From: Palleronia aestuarii
GTDB lineage: Bacteria > Pseudomonadota > Alphaproteobacteria > Rhodobacterales > Rhodobacteraceae
Assembly (NCBI RefSeq): GCF_003253995.1
Contig: NZ_QKZL01000012.1
Coordinates: 1 to 64,000 of the forward strand
Direction: 5' to 3'
Length of the DNA: 64,000 bases
The translations under genes were made by a program, and so were the position numbers. The stretch's first letter is position 1; the number at the start of each line of letters is the position of its first letter. The notes beneath the pieces were generated by a model. The model was not told the DNA's origin. It searched no databases and saw only the letters and a program-made list of their open reading frames with translations. This document shows positions 43,849 through 53,776 of the stretch, in pieces.

Positions 43849-44808
43849 CTAGGCCGGGTCGAGCTCGGGCGGCCAGCGCCGGGGATGCTCGGTCATCTGC
43901 AGCCAGACATCGGCGCCCTCGAGCGCGGCGCGGGCATCGGCGATCATGCGGAGATTGAGCCGGTCGAGCTCCGCCGCCGTGATCGGGCGTCCGGGGTCGT
44001 AGTAGACGGCGATGAGCCGCAGCCGCCCCATCCGGATGATCGAGAGATCGCGGAGCCGCCCGCCATCCTCGGCGATGGCCGGCCGCAGCGCCCGGCGGGC
44101 CGCGGCGAGTTCCGCGGGCGGCGCGGTGGCCCCGGCGAGCTCCCTCAGCCCGCGCCCGAAATCGCGCAGGTAAGTGCCCGTCGCGGCGAGGCAGAGGAGA
44201 AGGACGACGAGTGAATCGCCGATGGGAGCGACGGGCGCGAGAAAGCCGTCCTGGAAGAAGTAGACGAGCGCGAGCCCGCCGCCCGCGGCCGCGGTGATGA
44301 CCCCGTCGAAGAGCGCGGCCGTCATCTCGAGCCGCAGCACGCCGCTCTGCCGGTTCGTGCGGCGCCAGGCGACGAAATGGCTGGCCCAGAGGGCGAGGCA
44401 GATCGCCCCAATGAGCGCGAAGTAGACGAGCATCGGCGCGAAGATCAGCGGCTCCGGCGGCGCGCCCCGGACGTAGTTTGCGATGTTGCGCCCCGCGGTG
44501 GCGACGGCGAAGAGGACGAGGCCCAGGAGCGAGAGGGCGCGGAACGTCGTGAAGATCGCCTCGTCGGCGGCGTAGCCGAAGGGCCGGATGCGATCGGGCG
44601 GGGCGTCCGCCCGGACCGCCACCCGCCGCCCGAGCCAGGCCGCGCCGAAGCCCACGAGCGAGAAGAGGCCGTCTAGCAGGATCGCGTTCGAGTTCGACAG
44701 CGCGCCCGCGACGAACCCGGCTGCCGCCATGACGAGGTTGCCGGCCATGGCGAGGCCCAGCGAGCGGGCCTCGATGCGCTGGCGGGTGGTGCGGTCGGGT
44801 CTCGTCAT
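43849..44808 (-). CDS. Cation diffusion facilitator family transporter
   Basis: A 319-residue CDF protein with six membrane helices (about 15-200) and a C-terminal domain (about 225-310). Family landmarks are the first helix SLGLAMAGNLVMAAAGFVAG, LLDGLFSLVGFGAAWLGRRV (about 44-63) and TAALFDGVITAAAGGG (about 163-178). In Zn2+ exporters such as YiiP the sites are DxxxD and HxxxD. Here one Asp of each is clear (Asp46, Asp169) and the second site residues differ (Ser50). The metal may therefore not be zinc, or the protein may be divergent. It probably exports divalent cations across the inner membrane. Confidence 0.8.
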   Translation of the reverse strand: MTRPDRTTRQRIEARSLGLAMAGNLVMAAAGFVAGALSNSNAILLDGLFSLVGFGAAWLGRRVAVRADAPPDRIRPFGYAADEAIFTTFRALSLLGLVLFAVATAGRNIANYVRGAPPEPLIFAPMLVYFALIGAICLALWASHFVAWRRTNRQSGVLRLEMTAALFDGVITAAAGGGLALVYFFQDGFLAPVAPIGDSLVVLLLCLAATGTYLRDFGRGLRELAGATAPPAELAAARRALRPAIAEDGGRLRDLSIIRMGRLRLIAVYYDPGRPITAAELDRLNLRMIADARAALEGADVWLQMTEHPRRWPPELDPA

Positions 44809-45032
44809 GCGGCGCGCTCCTGTCTCGGCCCAACCCTACCACGGGTCGCGGCGGCGGCCGCAACGGGCATCGCGCCCGGCCTCCGCTCCCGTCTTGGAAG
44901 GCGGGTCCGGAAGGCTCCCCCTTCACGGGCATCGGGTGGACCGGCGTTTCACGGGCCTGTAGCTTGCCGGAACACATCGTCGATCCGCGCGGTCGGCGGA
45001 TGCCGTCGCGATGGCACCAACTCGGGATCGAG

Positions 45033-46220
45033 ATGCACATGACTTCGAAGACCCTGAAAGACGTCCGCCCGATGGGTAGGGCCATGACCGATCTGCATAT
45101 ATCGGAGGGCCGCTTCGTGGCCGGTCCGGTTGCGGGCGCGGAGGTGATCGATTGCGGCGGAGGGCTGCTGATCCCCGGCCTCGTCGAGGCGCATACCCAT
45201 CTCGACAAGACGCTTCTGGGCCTGCCGTGGTACCGCAACGAGGTGGGTCCGCGCCTCGTCGACAAGATCGAGAACGAGCGGGCGGTGAAGACGTCCCTCG
45301 GCCTCGATCCGGCGCTGCAGAGCGCGCGGCAGGTGGTGCAGACGGTGGCCTACGGCACGACTCATATCCGCAGCCATGTCGATGTCGATACCGAACACGG
45401 GCTTGCCGGGATCGAGGGGGTGCTCGCCACGCGCGAGGCATTCGCGGGCATCTGCGACATTGAGATCGTGGCCTTTCCCCAATCCGCGATGATGGCGCGT
45501 CCCGGTACGGTGGAGCTGATGGACGAGGCGCTGGCGCTCGGCGCCGACGTGGTGGGCGGGCTCGATCCCTGCGGCATCGACCGCGACCCGAAGGGGCAGC
45601 TCGACGCGGTCTTCGCGCTGGCCGAGAAGCACGGCAAGCCCATCGACATCCACCTCCACGAGCGGGACGCGCTCGGCGCCTTCTCGATGGAGGAGATCGT
45701 CTCGCGGACGCGTGCGCACGGGATGGGTGGCATGGTCACGATCAGCCACGCCTTCTGTCTCGGCATGACCGACCGCGCGGCGGTGGCGATCCTTCAGGTG
45801 GCGCTGGCGGAGGCGGGCATCCACGTTGCGACGACCGCCCCCGCTTCCGCCCCCGTCCCGGCGGTCAGGGAATTGCGGGCGGCGGGCATCGTGACCGGCG
45901 CGGGATCGGACGGGATCCGCGACACCTGGGGGCCCTACGGCAACGGCGACATGCTGGAGCGGGCGATGTTCGTGGGCCTCAGGAACAACCTGCGCCGCGA
46001 CGACGAGGTGGAACTCGCCCTCGACATCTGCACGTTCGGCGGCGCGCGGATGATGGGGCTCGAGGGCTATGGCCTCGGTATCGGCGATCGCGCCGATTGC
46101 GTGCTCCTCGAGGGCGAGACACTGGCCGAAGCGGTGGCGCTCCGCGCGCCGCGCAGGCTCGTCCTAAAGGGCGGAACGGTGGTGGCGGAGAACGGACGGG
46201 CCACGGTCTCGACGCCCTGA
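45033..46220 (+). CDS. Cytosine deaminase-like amidohydrolase
   Basis: A 395-residue amidohydrolase-superfamily protein related to CodA and other N-isopropylammelide or creatinine deaminases. Metal ligands: HTHLDKTLLG (about 46-55, HxH), IDIHLHERD (about 205-213), TISHAFCLG (about 237) and GSDGIRDTW (about 297, catalytic Asp). It should hydrolyse an exocyclic or ring C-N bond of a pyrimidine-like compound. Start ATG 45033 or 45039 is preferred because NVRPMG-like DVRPMGRAM follows at the usual distance; a longer frame upstream lacks similarity. No nucleobase transporter is adjacent. Confidence 0.82.
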   Translation: MHMTSKTLKDVRPMGRAMTDLHISEGRFVAGPVAGAEVIDCGGGLLIPGLVEAHTHLDKTLLGLPWYRNEVGPRLVDKIENERAVKTSLGLDPALQSARQVVQTVAYGTTHIRSHVDVDTEHGLAGIEGVLATREAFAGICDIEIVAFPQSAMMARPGTVELMDEALALGADVVGGLDPCGIDRDPKGQLDAVFALAEKHGKPIDIHLHERDALGAFSMEEIVSRTRAHGMGGMVTISHAFCLGMTDRAAVAILQVALAEAGIHVATTAPASAPVPAVRELRAAGIVTGAGSDGIRDTWGPYGNGDMLERAMFVGLRNNLRRDDEVELALDICTFGGARMMGLEGYGLGIGDRADCVLLEGETLAEAVALRAPRRLVLKGGTVVAENGRATVSTP

Positions 46221-46496
46221 GCCGCCGCGTCTGCGTTTGGCGGGTGGGACATGAGGGGATGCATCTTGGGCTGCGGGTGCGTCTTCGGTGGCGGGAAATC
46301 CTCGGTGTCGAGCGCTCGGCCTTTCGATCTCGGCCCGACGACCCGCGGTTTTCGAGGTCGAGGGTCATTCGAAGCCGGGGCGCGTCCGGGCCGGAGGCGA
46401 GGTTGCCGGTTGTCAACCGTGCGCGGACGGCCGGGTCGGCTTGCACTTCCCGGCGGAAGGGTGGACACGGATCTCGCCTCTGATCCGGTTCACCCG

Positions 46497-48200
46497 ATGC
46501 TTCGAGAATTCGCGAGTTACTATCGACCCTGGCGCGGCCTCTTCTGGCTCGATTTCGGCTGCGCGGTGCTCTCGGGGCTACTAGAGCTGAGCTTCCCGCT
46601 CGCCATCATGCTCTTCATCGACGTGCTCCTGCCGCAGGGCGATCTGGCGCTGACGCTCCTGGCCGCCGCGGGGCTCCTCGTGGTCTACGCGGTCAATACG
46701 GGGCTGATGGGGGTGGTGATCTACTGGGGCCACATGCTCGGCATCAACATCGAGACGGAGATGCGGCGGACGGCTTTCGATCAGCTCCAGCGCCTCTCCT
46801 TCTCCTACTACGACCAGATGCGGACCGGGAAACTCGTCGCCCGCGTCACCCGCGACCTCGAGGAGATCGGGGAGGTCGCCCATCACGGGCCCGAGGATCT
46901 CTTCGTCGCGGTGATGACCTTCGTCGGCGCCTTCGTCATGATGTGGGCGATCGATTCGGAGCTCGCGCTCATCACCTTCGCCATCGTGCCGGTCTGCGCG
47001 TTCATCGTCTTCGTGTTCGGCGGGCGGATGACCCGGACCTGGCGGTCGATCTACGCCCGCGTCGCCGATTTCAATGTGCGGCTCGAGGAGAACGTGGGCG
47101 GCATCCGCGTCGTGCAGGCTTTCGCCAACGAGGCGCACGAGGCCCGGCTCTTCGCGCACGACAACGCCCGCTACCGCGACACGAAGCTCGCCGCCTACAG
47201 GGTGATGGCCGCCTCCTCCACGCTCAACTACATGGGGATGCGGCTCGTCCAGGTCGCGGTGATGGTGGCGGGCGCGGCCTTCGTCCTGGACGGCTCGCTC
47301 ACCACGGGGGGCTATGTCGCGTTCCTGCTGCTCGTGGGGCTGTTCTTCCGGCCGCTCGAGAAGATCGCCGCGGTGATCGAGCTCTACCCCCGTGGCATCG
47401 CGGGGTTCCGCCGCTACCGCGAGCTGATCGCGCTGCGCCCCGACATCACGGATCGCCCCGACGCGGTGGAGGCCCCACCGCTCAGGGGCCGCGTGCGTTT
47501 CGAGGATGTCCGGTTCGGCTACGATCCCTCCCGGCCGATCCTCAAGAGCATTTCCCTCGACGTGGCGCCGGGCGAGACGCTCGCGCTCGTCGGTCCGTCG
47601 GGGGCGGGCAAGACCTCGCTCCTCGCGCTCGTGCCGCGCTTCTACGATCCGCTGGGCGGGCGCATCACCATCGACGGGATCGACGTGGCGGACATGACGC
47701 TGCGCTCCCTGCGCCGCCAGATCGGCATCGTCAGCCAGGACGTGTTCCTCTTCGGCGGCACGCTGCGCGACAACATCGCCTATGGCCGGATCGGCGCGAC
47801 GGAAGAGGAGATCCGCGAGGCCGCCCGTCGCGCGCGGCTGTCGGAGATGATCGCGGGCCTGCCCGCGGGGCTCGACACGGTGGTGGGGGAGCGGGGCGTC
47901 ACGCTCTCGGGCGGGCAGAAGCAGCGGGTCGCGATCGCCCGGATCTTCCTCAAGGCGCCGCCGATCCTGATCCTCGACGAGGCCACTTCGGCGCTCGACG
48001 GCGAGACGGAGCGCCAGATCCAGCAGGCGCTGGCGGAGCTCTCGCAGGGCCGCACGACGCTCGTGATCGCCCACAGGCTCGGTACGATCCGCGACGCCGA
48101 CCGCATCGCCGTCATGGAAGAGGGCCGGATCGTCGAGATCGGCGATCACGACGCGCTCATCGCCCAGGCCGGCGCCTATGCGCGGGTCAACGCCGCCTGA
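46497..48200 (+). CDS. ABC exporter, fused membrane and ATPase domains (MsbA/LmrA-type)
   Basis: A half-transporter of 567 residues that should dimerise. Six membrane helices (about 15-300) begin MLREFASYYRPWRGLFWLDF. Coupling sequences are SFSYYDQMRTGKLVARVTRD. The ATPase domain starts near 335 (VRFEDVRFGYDP) and has Walker A GPSGAGKTS (about 365), Q-loop IVSQDVFLF, signature TLSGGQKQR, Walker B ILILDEATSALD and H-loop VIAHRL. It may export lipid, peptide or drug. The frame is open further upstream to a GTG at 46461 with a GGAAGG touching it. The ATG at 46497 gives the usual family N-terminus, so the start is uncertain by 12 codons. Confidence 0.9.
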   Translation: MLREFASYYRPWRGLFWLDFGCAVLSGLLELSFPLAIMLFIDVLLPQGDLALTLLAAAGLLVVYAVNTGLMGVVIYWGHMLGINIETEMRRTAFDQLQRLSFSYYDQMRTGKLVARVTRDLEEIGEVAHHGPEDLFVAVMTFVGAFVMMWAIDSELALITFAIVPVCAFIVFVFGGRMTRTWRSIYARVADFNVRLEENVGGIRVVQAFANEAHEARLFAHDNARYRDTKLAAYRVMAASSTLNYMGMRLVQVAVMVAGAAFVLDGSLTTGGYVAFLLLVGLFFRPLEKIAAVIELYPRGIAGFRRYRELIALRPDITDRPDAVEAPPLRGRVRFEDVRFGYDPSRPILKSISLDVAPGETLALVGPSGAGKTSLLALVPRFYDPLGGRITIDGIDVADMTLRSLRRQIGIVSQDVFLFGGTLRDNIAYGRIGATEEEIREAARRARLSEMIAGLPAGLDTVVGERGVTLSGGQKQRVAIARIFLKAPPILILDEATSALDGETERQIQQALAELSQGRTTLVIAHRLGTIRDADRIAVMEEGRIVEIGDHDALIAQAGAYARVNAA

Positions 48201-48257
48201 CGTCTGGCTCCGCGTCTTCGGGGCGGGTGATGCCGGCGCCGCCTCGCCCCGCTGGCG

Positions 48258-49109
48258 CTATCTGACGAGGAGGATCGGCACCCGGCAGGTCCGGATCATC
48301 TCGAGCGAGGTCGATCCGACGAAGAGCGCGCGCAGCCGCGAATGGCCCGCGGCCCCCATCACCATGTGGCCGATCCCGCGCGCTTCGATGATCTCGGAGA
48401 GGACCTCCTCGGGCTCGCCGCCGAGCATCTCGCTCTCCACGTCGATCCCGGCATTGGAGAGGAGGGCACGCGCCTCCTCAAGGCGCTGGCGCGCACGTTC
48501 CGTTCCGTCGCCCACCGTCACGATCCGGACCGGCAGGCCGCGATAGAGCGGGCTCTCGGCGACAAAGCGTACCGCCCGCAGCGCACCGTCGCTGCCGTCG
48601 AAGGCCACGAGCACGTTGCGGATCGGCTGGAACGCCCGCGACGCCACGAAGAGCGGGCGCTTCGTCCCGCGCATGATCCGCTCGAGGTTGGAGCCCAGAT
48701 GCTCCTTGGCGAAACCGGCGCCCTCGCCGCGCTTGCCGATCAGGATCATCTCGGCGGTGCCGGTCACGTCGCCCACCGCCTCGAGCAGATCGCCCCGGCG
48801 CAGGGTCCCGTCCGCGTCGACCCCGTCCTCGTGCAGGATCGTGCGGGCATCCTCGAGGATGGCGCGGCCGCGCTCCATGGCGAGCTTGGCGCGCTGTTCG
48901 TCAAGATCGGAGAGCGTCTTGAGGAGCGAGGAGCGCGCGCCGAGCGAGATCTGTCCCGACAGGTCTCCGCCGCCGCTGCCTTCGCGGCGGCCGAGGACGT
49001 GCAGGATCTCCACCGGCAGATCGGTGCGCTTCGCGATCCAGGCGGCATGGTCGCAGACGCTGCGCGCGTAATCCGATCCGTCCACCAATGCGACGAGTTT
49101 GCGTGTCAT
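48258..49109 (-). CDS. Universal stress protein with two UspA domains
   Basis: A 283-residue tandem UspA protein. Domain 1 (about 1-145) starts KLVALVDGSDYARSVCDHAA and ends GKRGEGAGFAKEHLGSNLER. Domain 2 (about 150-283) starts NVLVAFDGSDGALRAVRFVA and ends with the ATP-binding loop MGAAGHSRLRALFVGSTS. The second domain keeps G-x2-G-x9-G-S/T; the first is slightly altered. The ATG at 49109 has GGAGGAGAT upstream. It lies 13 bp after the SulP gene in the same direction, a pairing seen in many bacteria, and may regulate or support the transporter under stress. Confidence 0.88.
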   Translation of the reverse strand: MTRKLVALVDGSDYARSVCDHAAWIAKRTDLPVEILHVLGRREGSGGGDLSGQISLGARSSLLKTLSDLDEQRAKLAMERGRAILEDARTILHEDGVDADGTLRRGDLLEAVGDVTGTAEMILIGKRGEGAGFAKEHLGSNLERIMRGTKRPLFVASRAFQPIRNVLVAFDGSDGALRAVRFVAESPLYRGLPVRIVTVGDGTERARQRLEEARALLSNAGIDVESEMLGGEPEEVLSEIIEARGIGHMVMGAAGHSRLRALFVGSTSLEMIRTCRVPILLVR

Positions 49110-49122
49110 GTGATCTCCTCCC

Positions 49123-50604
49123 TCAATGCGCCGACAGCTTGTCGAGCGCGCCCGGCTTGTCATGCACCGCCAGCCGGTCGACGATGGTGCGCGAGGCGTC
49201 GTCGAGCCCCCTGATCTCCACATCCGCGCCTTCGCGGCGGAACTTCAGGACCGCCATGTCGAGCGCCTCGACCGAGGAGATGTCCCAGATCTGGGCATCC
49301 GTCACGTCGATGACCACCCGCTCCGGCGCCTCGCGGAAATCGAAGGCCCGCATGAACTGCTCCGACGAGGCGAAGAACATCTGACCCGTGACGCGGTAGG
49401 TGCGGACGCGCCCGTTCTGCGACGTCTCCGACGTGATGCGGAAGAGCTGCGCGATCTTCGCGGCGAAGAAGATGCCCGACAGGAGCACGCCGACGAGCAC
49501 GCCGATGGCGAGGTTGTGGGTGTAGATCACGACCGCCACCGTCGAAAGCATCACGATCGAGGAGGAGGCGGGATGCACCCGGAGGTTCTTGATCGACGAC
49601 CACGAGAAGGTGCCGATCGAGACCATGATCATGATCGCGACGAGCGCGGCCATCGGCACTACGGAGACCAGATCGCCCAAAACGACGACGAGGATCAGGA
49701 GGAACACCCCCGCCGCGAAGCAGGACAGACGGCCGCGCCCGCCGGATTTCACGTTGATGATCGACTGCCCGATCATGGCGCAGCCCGCCATGCCGCCAAG
49801 GAACCCCGTGGCGGTATTGGCAAGGCCCTGGCCGACGCATTCCTGGTTGCGGTTCGACGGCGTGTCGGTGAGTTCGTCGACGATGTTCGCGGTCATCAGG
49901 CTCTCCATGAGCCCCACGACGGCAATGGCGACGGCATAGGGCGTGATGATCGCCAGCGTCTCGAGATTGAGCGGGATCTGCGGGATGAGGAACACCGGGA
50001 GCGTGTCGGGCAGGCTGCCCATGTCGCCCACGGTCCGCACCTCCCACCCCATGAGCGTCACGACGATCGTGAGCAGGATCAGCGCGACGAGAGGCGAGGG
50101 CACCGCCGTCGTCACGCGCGGGAAGAGGTAGATGATCGCGAGCCCGACGGCCACGAGCGGATAGGTCAGGACCGGCACGTCGACGAGCTCGGGGATCTGC
50201 GCCATGAAGATCAGGATCGCGAGCGCGTTCAGGAACCCGGTCATCACCGAGCGGGAGACGAAGCGCATGAGATTGCCAAGCCGCGCGGCCCCCATGGCGA
50301 TCTGCACGAGGCCCGCAAGGATCGTGGTGGCGAAGAGGTACTGCAGCCCGTGATCGGCCACGAGCGTCACCATCAGCACGGCGGTCGCCGCCGTTGCGGC
50401 GGAGATCATGCCGGGACGCCCGCCCGCGATCGCGGTGACGACCGCGATGGAGAAGGAGGCGTAGAGCCCGATGGCCGGATCGACCCCGGCGATGATCGAG
50501 AAGGCGATGGCTTCGGGGATAAGCGCGAGGGCCACGACGATCCCGGAGAGCAGATCCCCGCGAACGTTACCCAGCCATTGGCGCCGGTAGGCGTCTAGTG
50601 TCAT
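49123..50604 (-). CDS. SulP-family inorganic anion transporter with STAS domain
   Basis: A 493-residue membrane transporter for sulfate, bicarbonate or another anion. The start [20 protein letters not shown] is followed by [20 protein letters not shown] (helix 1) and [20 protein letters not shown]. About ten more membrane segments include [20 protein letters not shown] and [20 protein letters not shown], SulP signatures. The C-terminal cytosolic STAS domain (about 400-490) has the [20 protein letters not shown] switch segment. ATG 50604 gives the standard SulP N-terminus. It is first in a two-gene unit with the universal stress protein. Confidence 0.92.
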   Translation of the reverse strand: MTLDAYRRQWLGNVRGDLLSGIVVALALIPEAIAFSIIAGVDPAIGLYASFSIAVVTAIAGGRPGMISAATAATAVLMVTLVADHGLQYLFATTILAGLVQIAMGAARLGNLMRFVSRSVMTGFLNALAILIFMAQIPELVDVPVLTYPLVAVGLAIIYLFPRVTTAVPSPLVALILLTIVVTLMGWEVRTVGDMGSLPDTLPVFLIPQIPLNLETLAIITPYAVAIAVVGLMESLMTANIVDELTDTPSNRNQECVGQGLANTATGFLGGMAGCAMIGQSIINVKSGGRGRLSCFAAGVFLLILVVVLGDLVSVVPMAALVAIMIMVSIGTFSWSSIKNLRVHPASSSIVMLSTVAVVIYTHNLAIGVLVGVLLSGIFFAAKIAQLFRITSETSQNGRVRTYRVTGQMFFASSEQFMRAFDFREAPERVVIDVTDAQIWDISSVEALDMAVLKFRREGADVEIRGLDDASRTIVDRLAVHDKPGALDKLSAH

Positions 50605-50969
50605 GTCAATCTTTTCCGCTTCGCACCGGCACGGACCCGTGGTCCCGCACCGATCATCTTGTGATGCTTGTGGTTGCCCGGCGGATCGGCGGCCGGGAGA
50701 GCCACCCGTGCGTCTCGTCACGGGTCCTGATGATGGGCTGGCCTTATCGCCCTCCCGTGCCGGACGCAATGACGCCCTGCACCGGACCCGCCGGACGGGG
50801 CGCGGAGGTCACGATTTTGCGCGAAATGGTCCGATTGACGGCATTATCCGTGCCGTCCGGTCGACGTGAAGTCTAGAGCAAGGACCGATCCGGCGGGTTG
50901 GCGTTCCGCGCCGCGATGGGCTAGGACCGACCGATCCCCTTCCCTCGAGACGAGACAGGCGGTCGCGGC
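50605..50969. other. Divergent gap between the SulP and sulfotransferase genes
   Basis: About 365 bases without a gene I can support. Short frames on the plus strand near 50600-50870 show no family resemblance. Both promoters should lie here; no clear operator repeat stands out. Confidence 0.4.
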
Positions 50970-51617
50970 ATGGCCACACAATATCTCCCCTCGTGCAACG
51001 CGCTGTTCCTGCACGTGCCCAAGACGGCGGGCTTCTCGATCTCGACGGCGCTCTCCGAGGCGTTCTCCGATTCGGAGGCCCATCCGGTTCGCGGCATGAC
51101 CACGCTCGAGGGCGCGGCGCAGCAGATCGGGCACCGGCTCGGCCCCGACATTTTCGCCCGGACGTGGAGCTTCTGCTTCGTGCGCAACCCCTGGGACTGG
51201 GCGGTGTCGGGCTGGCTCCACGTGACGCGCAACAAGCGCGTCTATGGCGACACGCCGCCCGATTTCGACCAGTTCCTGCGGGAAGGCTGGGACCGAGGCA
51301 TCCTGCGCAATCCCAACCCGATGAAGTTCGAGACGCCGGTAATGTTCGTGGCCTATCACACTCAGGTCACGCAGGAGGAGCATCTCGCGGCGGGCGATGG
51401 CGGCCCGGTGCCGCTCGCGTTCCATGCACGATTCGAGCAGCTACAGGAGGACTGGACGCGGATCTGCGAGCGGCTCGGGAGGGAGATCGCGCTGCCGCAC
51501 CAGAACCGCTCCGAACGCAGGCATTACAGCGAATATTATTCCGACGAGCTTCGCGACATCGTCGCCCGCCGGAATGCCGGGCTGATCGCCCGGTTCGGCT
51601 ATACGTTCGACGCCTGA
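50970..51617 (+). CDS. Sulfotransferase family protein
   Basis: A 215-residue protein with the two PAPS-binding motifs of sulfotransferases: the 5'-phosphosulfate loop HVPKTAGFSIS (about 15-25) and the 3'-phosphate motif SFCFVRNPWDWAVSGW (about 66-81). Later blocks HARFEQLQEDWTRICERLG and HYSEYYSDELRDIVARR match the Sulfotransfer_2 group that modifies carbohydrates. It would transfer sulfate to an unknown acceptor in the cytoplasm. A SulP anion transporter is encoded divergently, which is suggestive but not proof of a link. Confidence 0.8.
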   Translation: MATQYLPSCNALFLHVPKTAGFSISTALSEAFSDSEAHPVRGMTTLEGAAQQIGHRLGPDIFARTWSFCFVRNPWDWAVSGWLHVTRNKRVYGDTPPDFDQFLREGWDRGILRNPNPMKFETPVMFVAYHTQVTQEEHLAAGDGGPVPLAFHARFEQLQEDWTRICERLGREIALPHQNRSERRHYSEYYSDELRDIVARRNAGLIARFGYTFDA

Positions 51618-51629
51618 GGACGTCGGCGG

Positions 51630-52676
51630 CTACCCCGTCGCGTGGGCCTGGTCCCGCGTGCGCCAGAGGGAATAGAAGATGCCCGCGCCGAGGATCACGA
51701 AGGTGATCGCGAGCGACCAGATCGCCGGGAATTTCTCCCATCCCATGAAGTGGGCGATGAAGATCTTCGAGCCGATGAAGACGAGGAGCACGGCCAGCGC
51801 CTGCTTGAGGTATTCGAACCGGTGCAGGATCGCGGCCAGCGCGAAGTAGAGCGCCCTGAGGCCGAGGATCGCGAAGATGTTCGAGGTATAGACGATGTAG
51901 GGATCGGTCGTGATCGAGAAGACGGCCGGAACCGAGTCGACCGCGAAGACCACGTCGGCGAGTTCGATGACGACGAGGGCGAGAAAGAGCGGCGTGACGT
52001 ACCGAACGAGCTTGCCGGTCTTCGGGTCGGGTTTCCGGACGAAGAAGTCGTGGCTCTCGATCTCGTCGGTGACCCGGAACCGGCGTCGCATGAAATTTAC
52101 GACGGGGTTCTGATCGAGGTTCATCTCCTTGTCCTTCGAGACCAGCATCTTGATGCCGGTGAAGATCAGGAATGCCGCGAAGATGTAGAGGATCCAGCCG
52201 TATTCCGCGACGAGCGTGGCGCCGAGCCCGATCATCAGGCCGCGCAGCAGGATCACACCGAGAATGCCCCAGAAGAGCACGCGGTGCTGGTATTTCCGGG
52301 GCACGGCGAAGAAGCCGAAAATGAGCGCGATGACGAAGACGTTGTCGAGCGCCAGCGTCTTCTCGACGACGAAGGCGGTCAGGTACTCCGTCGCGGAGGT
52401 GCCGTCGAGCGTGAACCAGACGAAGCCGGAGAAGCCGATGCCGATGGCGATGTAGAGCGCGGAGAGGCGCAGGCTCTCGCCCACGCCGATCTCGTGATCC
52501 TCGCGATTGAGGATGCCGAGGTCGAAGACGAGCAGCGCGATGACGAGGGCGAGGAAGATCGCCCAGAGCCAGAGCGGCTTGCCGAGAAATTCTGAGAAGA
52601 GAAGGACGTCCAAGGTCTCGATCCTTTGCGGGATGCGCAGCGCGGCCTGGATGTCGTGGGCGACCAGGCTGGGCAT
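51630..52676 (-). CDS. TerC/Alx-family membrane protein
   Basis: A 348-residue protein with about nine membrane helices. TerC signatures are LWAIFLALVIALLVFDLGIL (about 37-56), the acidic helix VVEKTLALDNVFVIALIF (about 103-120), GATLVAEYGWILYIFAAFL and the second acidic helix VVIELADVVFAVDSVPAVF (about 236-254). Family members export Mn2+ or other metals, or support membrane-protein metalation. The first 20 residues are not typical, so an internal start near residue 20 is possible. I looked for a yybP-ykoY-type riboswitch upstream and did not find its conserved core. Confidence 0.88.
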   Translation of the reverse strand: MPSLVAHDIQAALRIPQRIETLDVLLFSEFLGKPLWLWAIFLALVIALLVFDLGILNREDHEIGVGESLRLSALYIAIGIGFSGFVWFTLDGTSATEYLTAFVVEKTLALDNVFVIALIFGFFAVPRKYQHRVLFWGILGVILLRGLMIGLGATLVAEYGWILYIFAAFLIFTGIKMLVSKDKEMNLDQNPVVNFMRRRFRVTDEIESHDFFVRKPDPKTGKLVRYVTPLFLALVVIELADVVFAVDSVPAVFSITTDPYIVYTSNIFAILGLRALYFALAAILHRFEYLKQALAVLLVFIGSKIFIAHFMGWEKFPAIWSLAITFVILGAGIFYSLWRTRDQAHATG

Positions 52677-52868
52677 CGAACGGTGAATTCGATGCGTCCC
52701 GACATCACGCCACCCGAAGGCAGCGCCAGAGGGGCCCGGTCCGCACTACTCGATATGCGCGTCCCGAAGGGCGATTCAAGGGCCGCCCGGAAGGAGGGTC
52801 ATGACGGTTCGACCCGGCAGGGGCGCGTGTCGCACTTGGTCACGCGTCGCGTCCGCCCGGCGCTCTCC

Positions 52869-53356
52869 TCACTTCGGGCCGCGGAGCGCCGCCTCGATGC
52901 CCGCGATGTCGATCTTTCGCCTCCCCATCATCGCGGCCTGCGCGCGGGCGGAGGCGGCGGGATCGGGATGGGCGAGCGCGTCCATTAGGAGGCGCGGCGT
53001 GATCTGCCAGCGAAAGCCCCAGGCATCCTTGCACCATCCGCACATGATCGCTTCCCCACCATTGCGAACGATGGCGTCCCAGTACCGGTCGGTTTCCGCC
53101 TGGGTGTCGGTATAGACTTGCAGGGAATACGCTTCGTTCGGCCGGACGTTCGGCCCGGCGTTCAGAAGCGCGTAGGGCAGCCCCAGCAGCGTCATCTGCA
53201 CGACCTGGACGCTGCCCGCCGGCGTATGGGGAACGCCTTCGGGCGTGCGCGTGACGCTCAGTATCTCGCTGTGGGAAAGGTTGCGGCATAGAAGTCGGCG
53301 GCCGCTTCCGCCTCCGTGTCGAACCAGAGAAAGACCGCGGCCTTACGTTTCGGCAT
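52869..53356 (-). pseudogene. VOC-family (PhnB-like) protein, split by a one-base frameshift
   Basis: From the ATG at 53356 the minus strand codes for MPKRKAAVFLWFDTEAEAAA followed by DFYAATFP, the start of a PhnB-type VOC domain. At a C-run near 53274 one base seems missing (TTTCCCACAGC instead of TTTCCCCACAGC) and the frame stops. In the shifted frame the family sequence continues as HSEILSVTRTPEG and VQVVQMTLLGLPYALLNAGP. The typical end DAWGFRWQITPRLLMDALAH and MMGRRKIDIAGIEAA closes at 52869. It is the last gene of a minus-strand operon. A true mutation or a base-calling error are both possible. Confidence 0.75.
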
Positions 53357-53422
53357 CGTGTTGCTCCGCGCCGGGCACGTCGCCGATGGCCTTGCCAGCG
53401 CGGGACAGCCGATCCGGTCCTC

Positions 53423-53776
53423 TCACGCCTTCTCCTCGAAGATCGGCGCGAAGCCGCCCCACATCATGCGCTTGCCGTCGAAGGGCATGTCCATGTCCTG
53501 CCACCGGGGATCGCTCTGCATGGACGCGCCGCACCTGTCGTATGCCTCCTTGTCGGGCCAGATGATCCAGGCAAAGCAGACGGTCTCGTCCGGCTTGAGG
53601 TCCACGGCGCGCTTGAAGTCGGTCCGGGTGCCGTCGGGCACCTCGTCGCCCCAGGCCTCCATATGATGCAGGGCGCCGTAATCCTTAAAGATCGGCCAGG
53701 ATTTGCGGGCGCTCTCAATGTATTCCTCTTTCCTGTCATTCGGGACGGGGGTGAGGAATCCGGCGACGTAACTCAT
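53423..53776 (-). CDS. DUF1428 family protein (YbaA-like)
   Basis: A 117-residue protein of a ferredoxin-like (dimeric alpha-beta barrel) family of unknown function. It shows MSYVAGFLTPVPNDRKEEYI, the central VPDGTRTDFKRAVDLKPDET and the terminal MPFDGKRMMWGGFAPIFEEK, all characteristic of DUF1428. It overlaps the upstream GST gene by 4 bp and belongs to the VOC-GST-GST operon. The family often travels with VOC and PhnB-like genes. Confidence 0.88.
   Translation of the reverse strand: MSYVAGFLTPVPNDRKEEYIESARKSWPIFKDYGALHHMEAWGDEVPDGTRTDFKRAVDLKPDETVCFAWIIWPDKEAYDRCGASMQSDPRWQDMDMPFDGKRMMWGGFAPIFEEKA

Noticed and set aside
52677-52868. A yybP-ykoY (Mn2+) riboswitch upstream of the TerC-like gene
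   Set aside because: The conserved core sequences of that riboswitch were not found in the leader.
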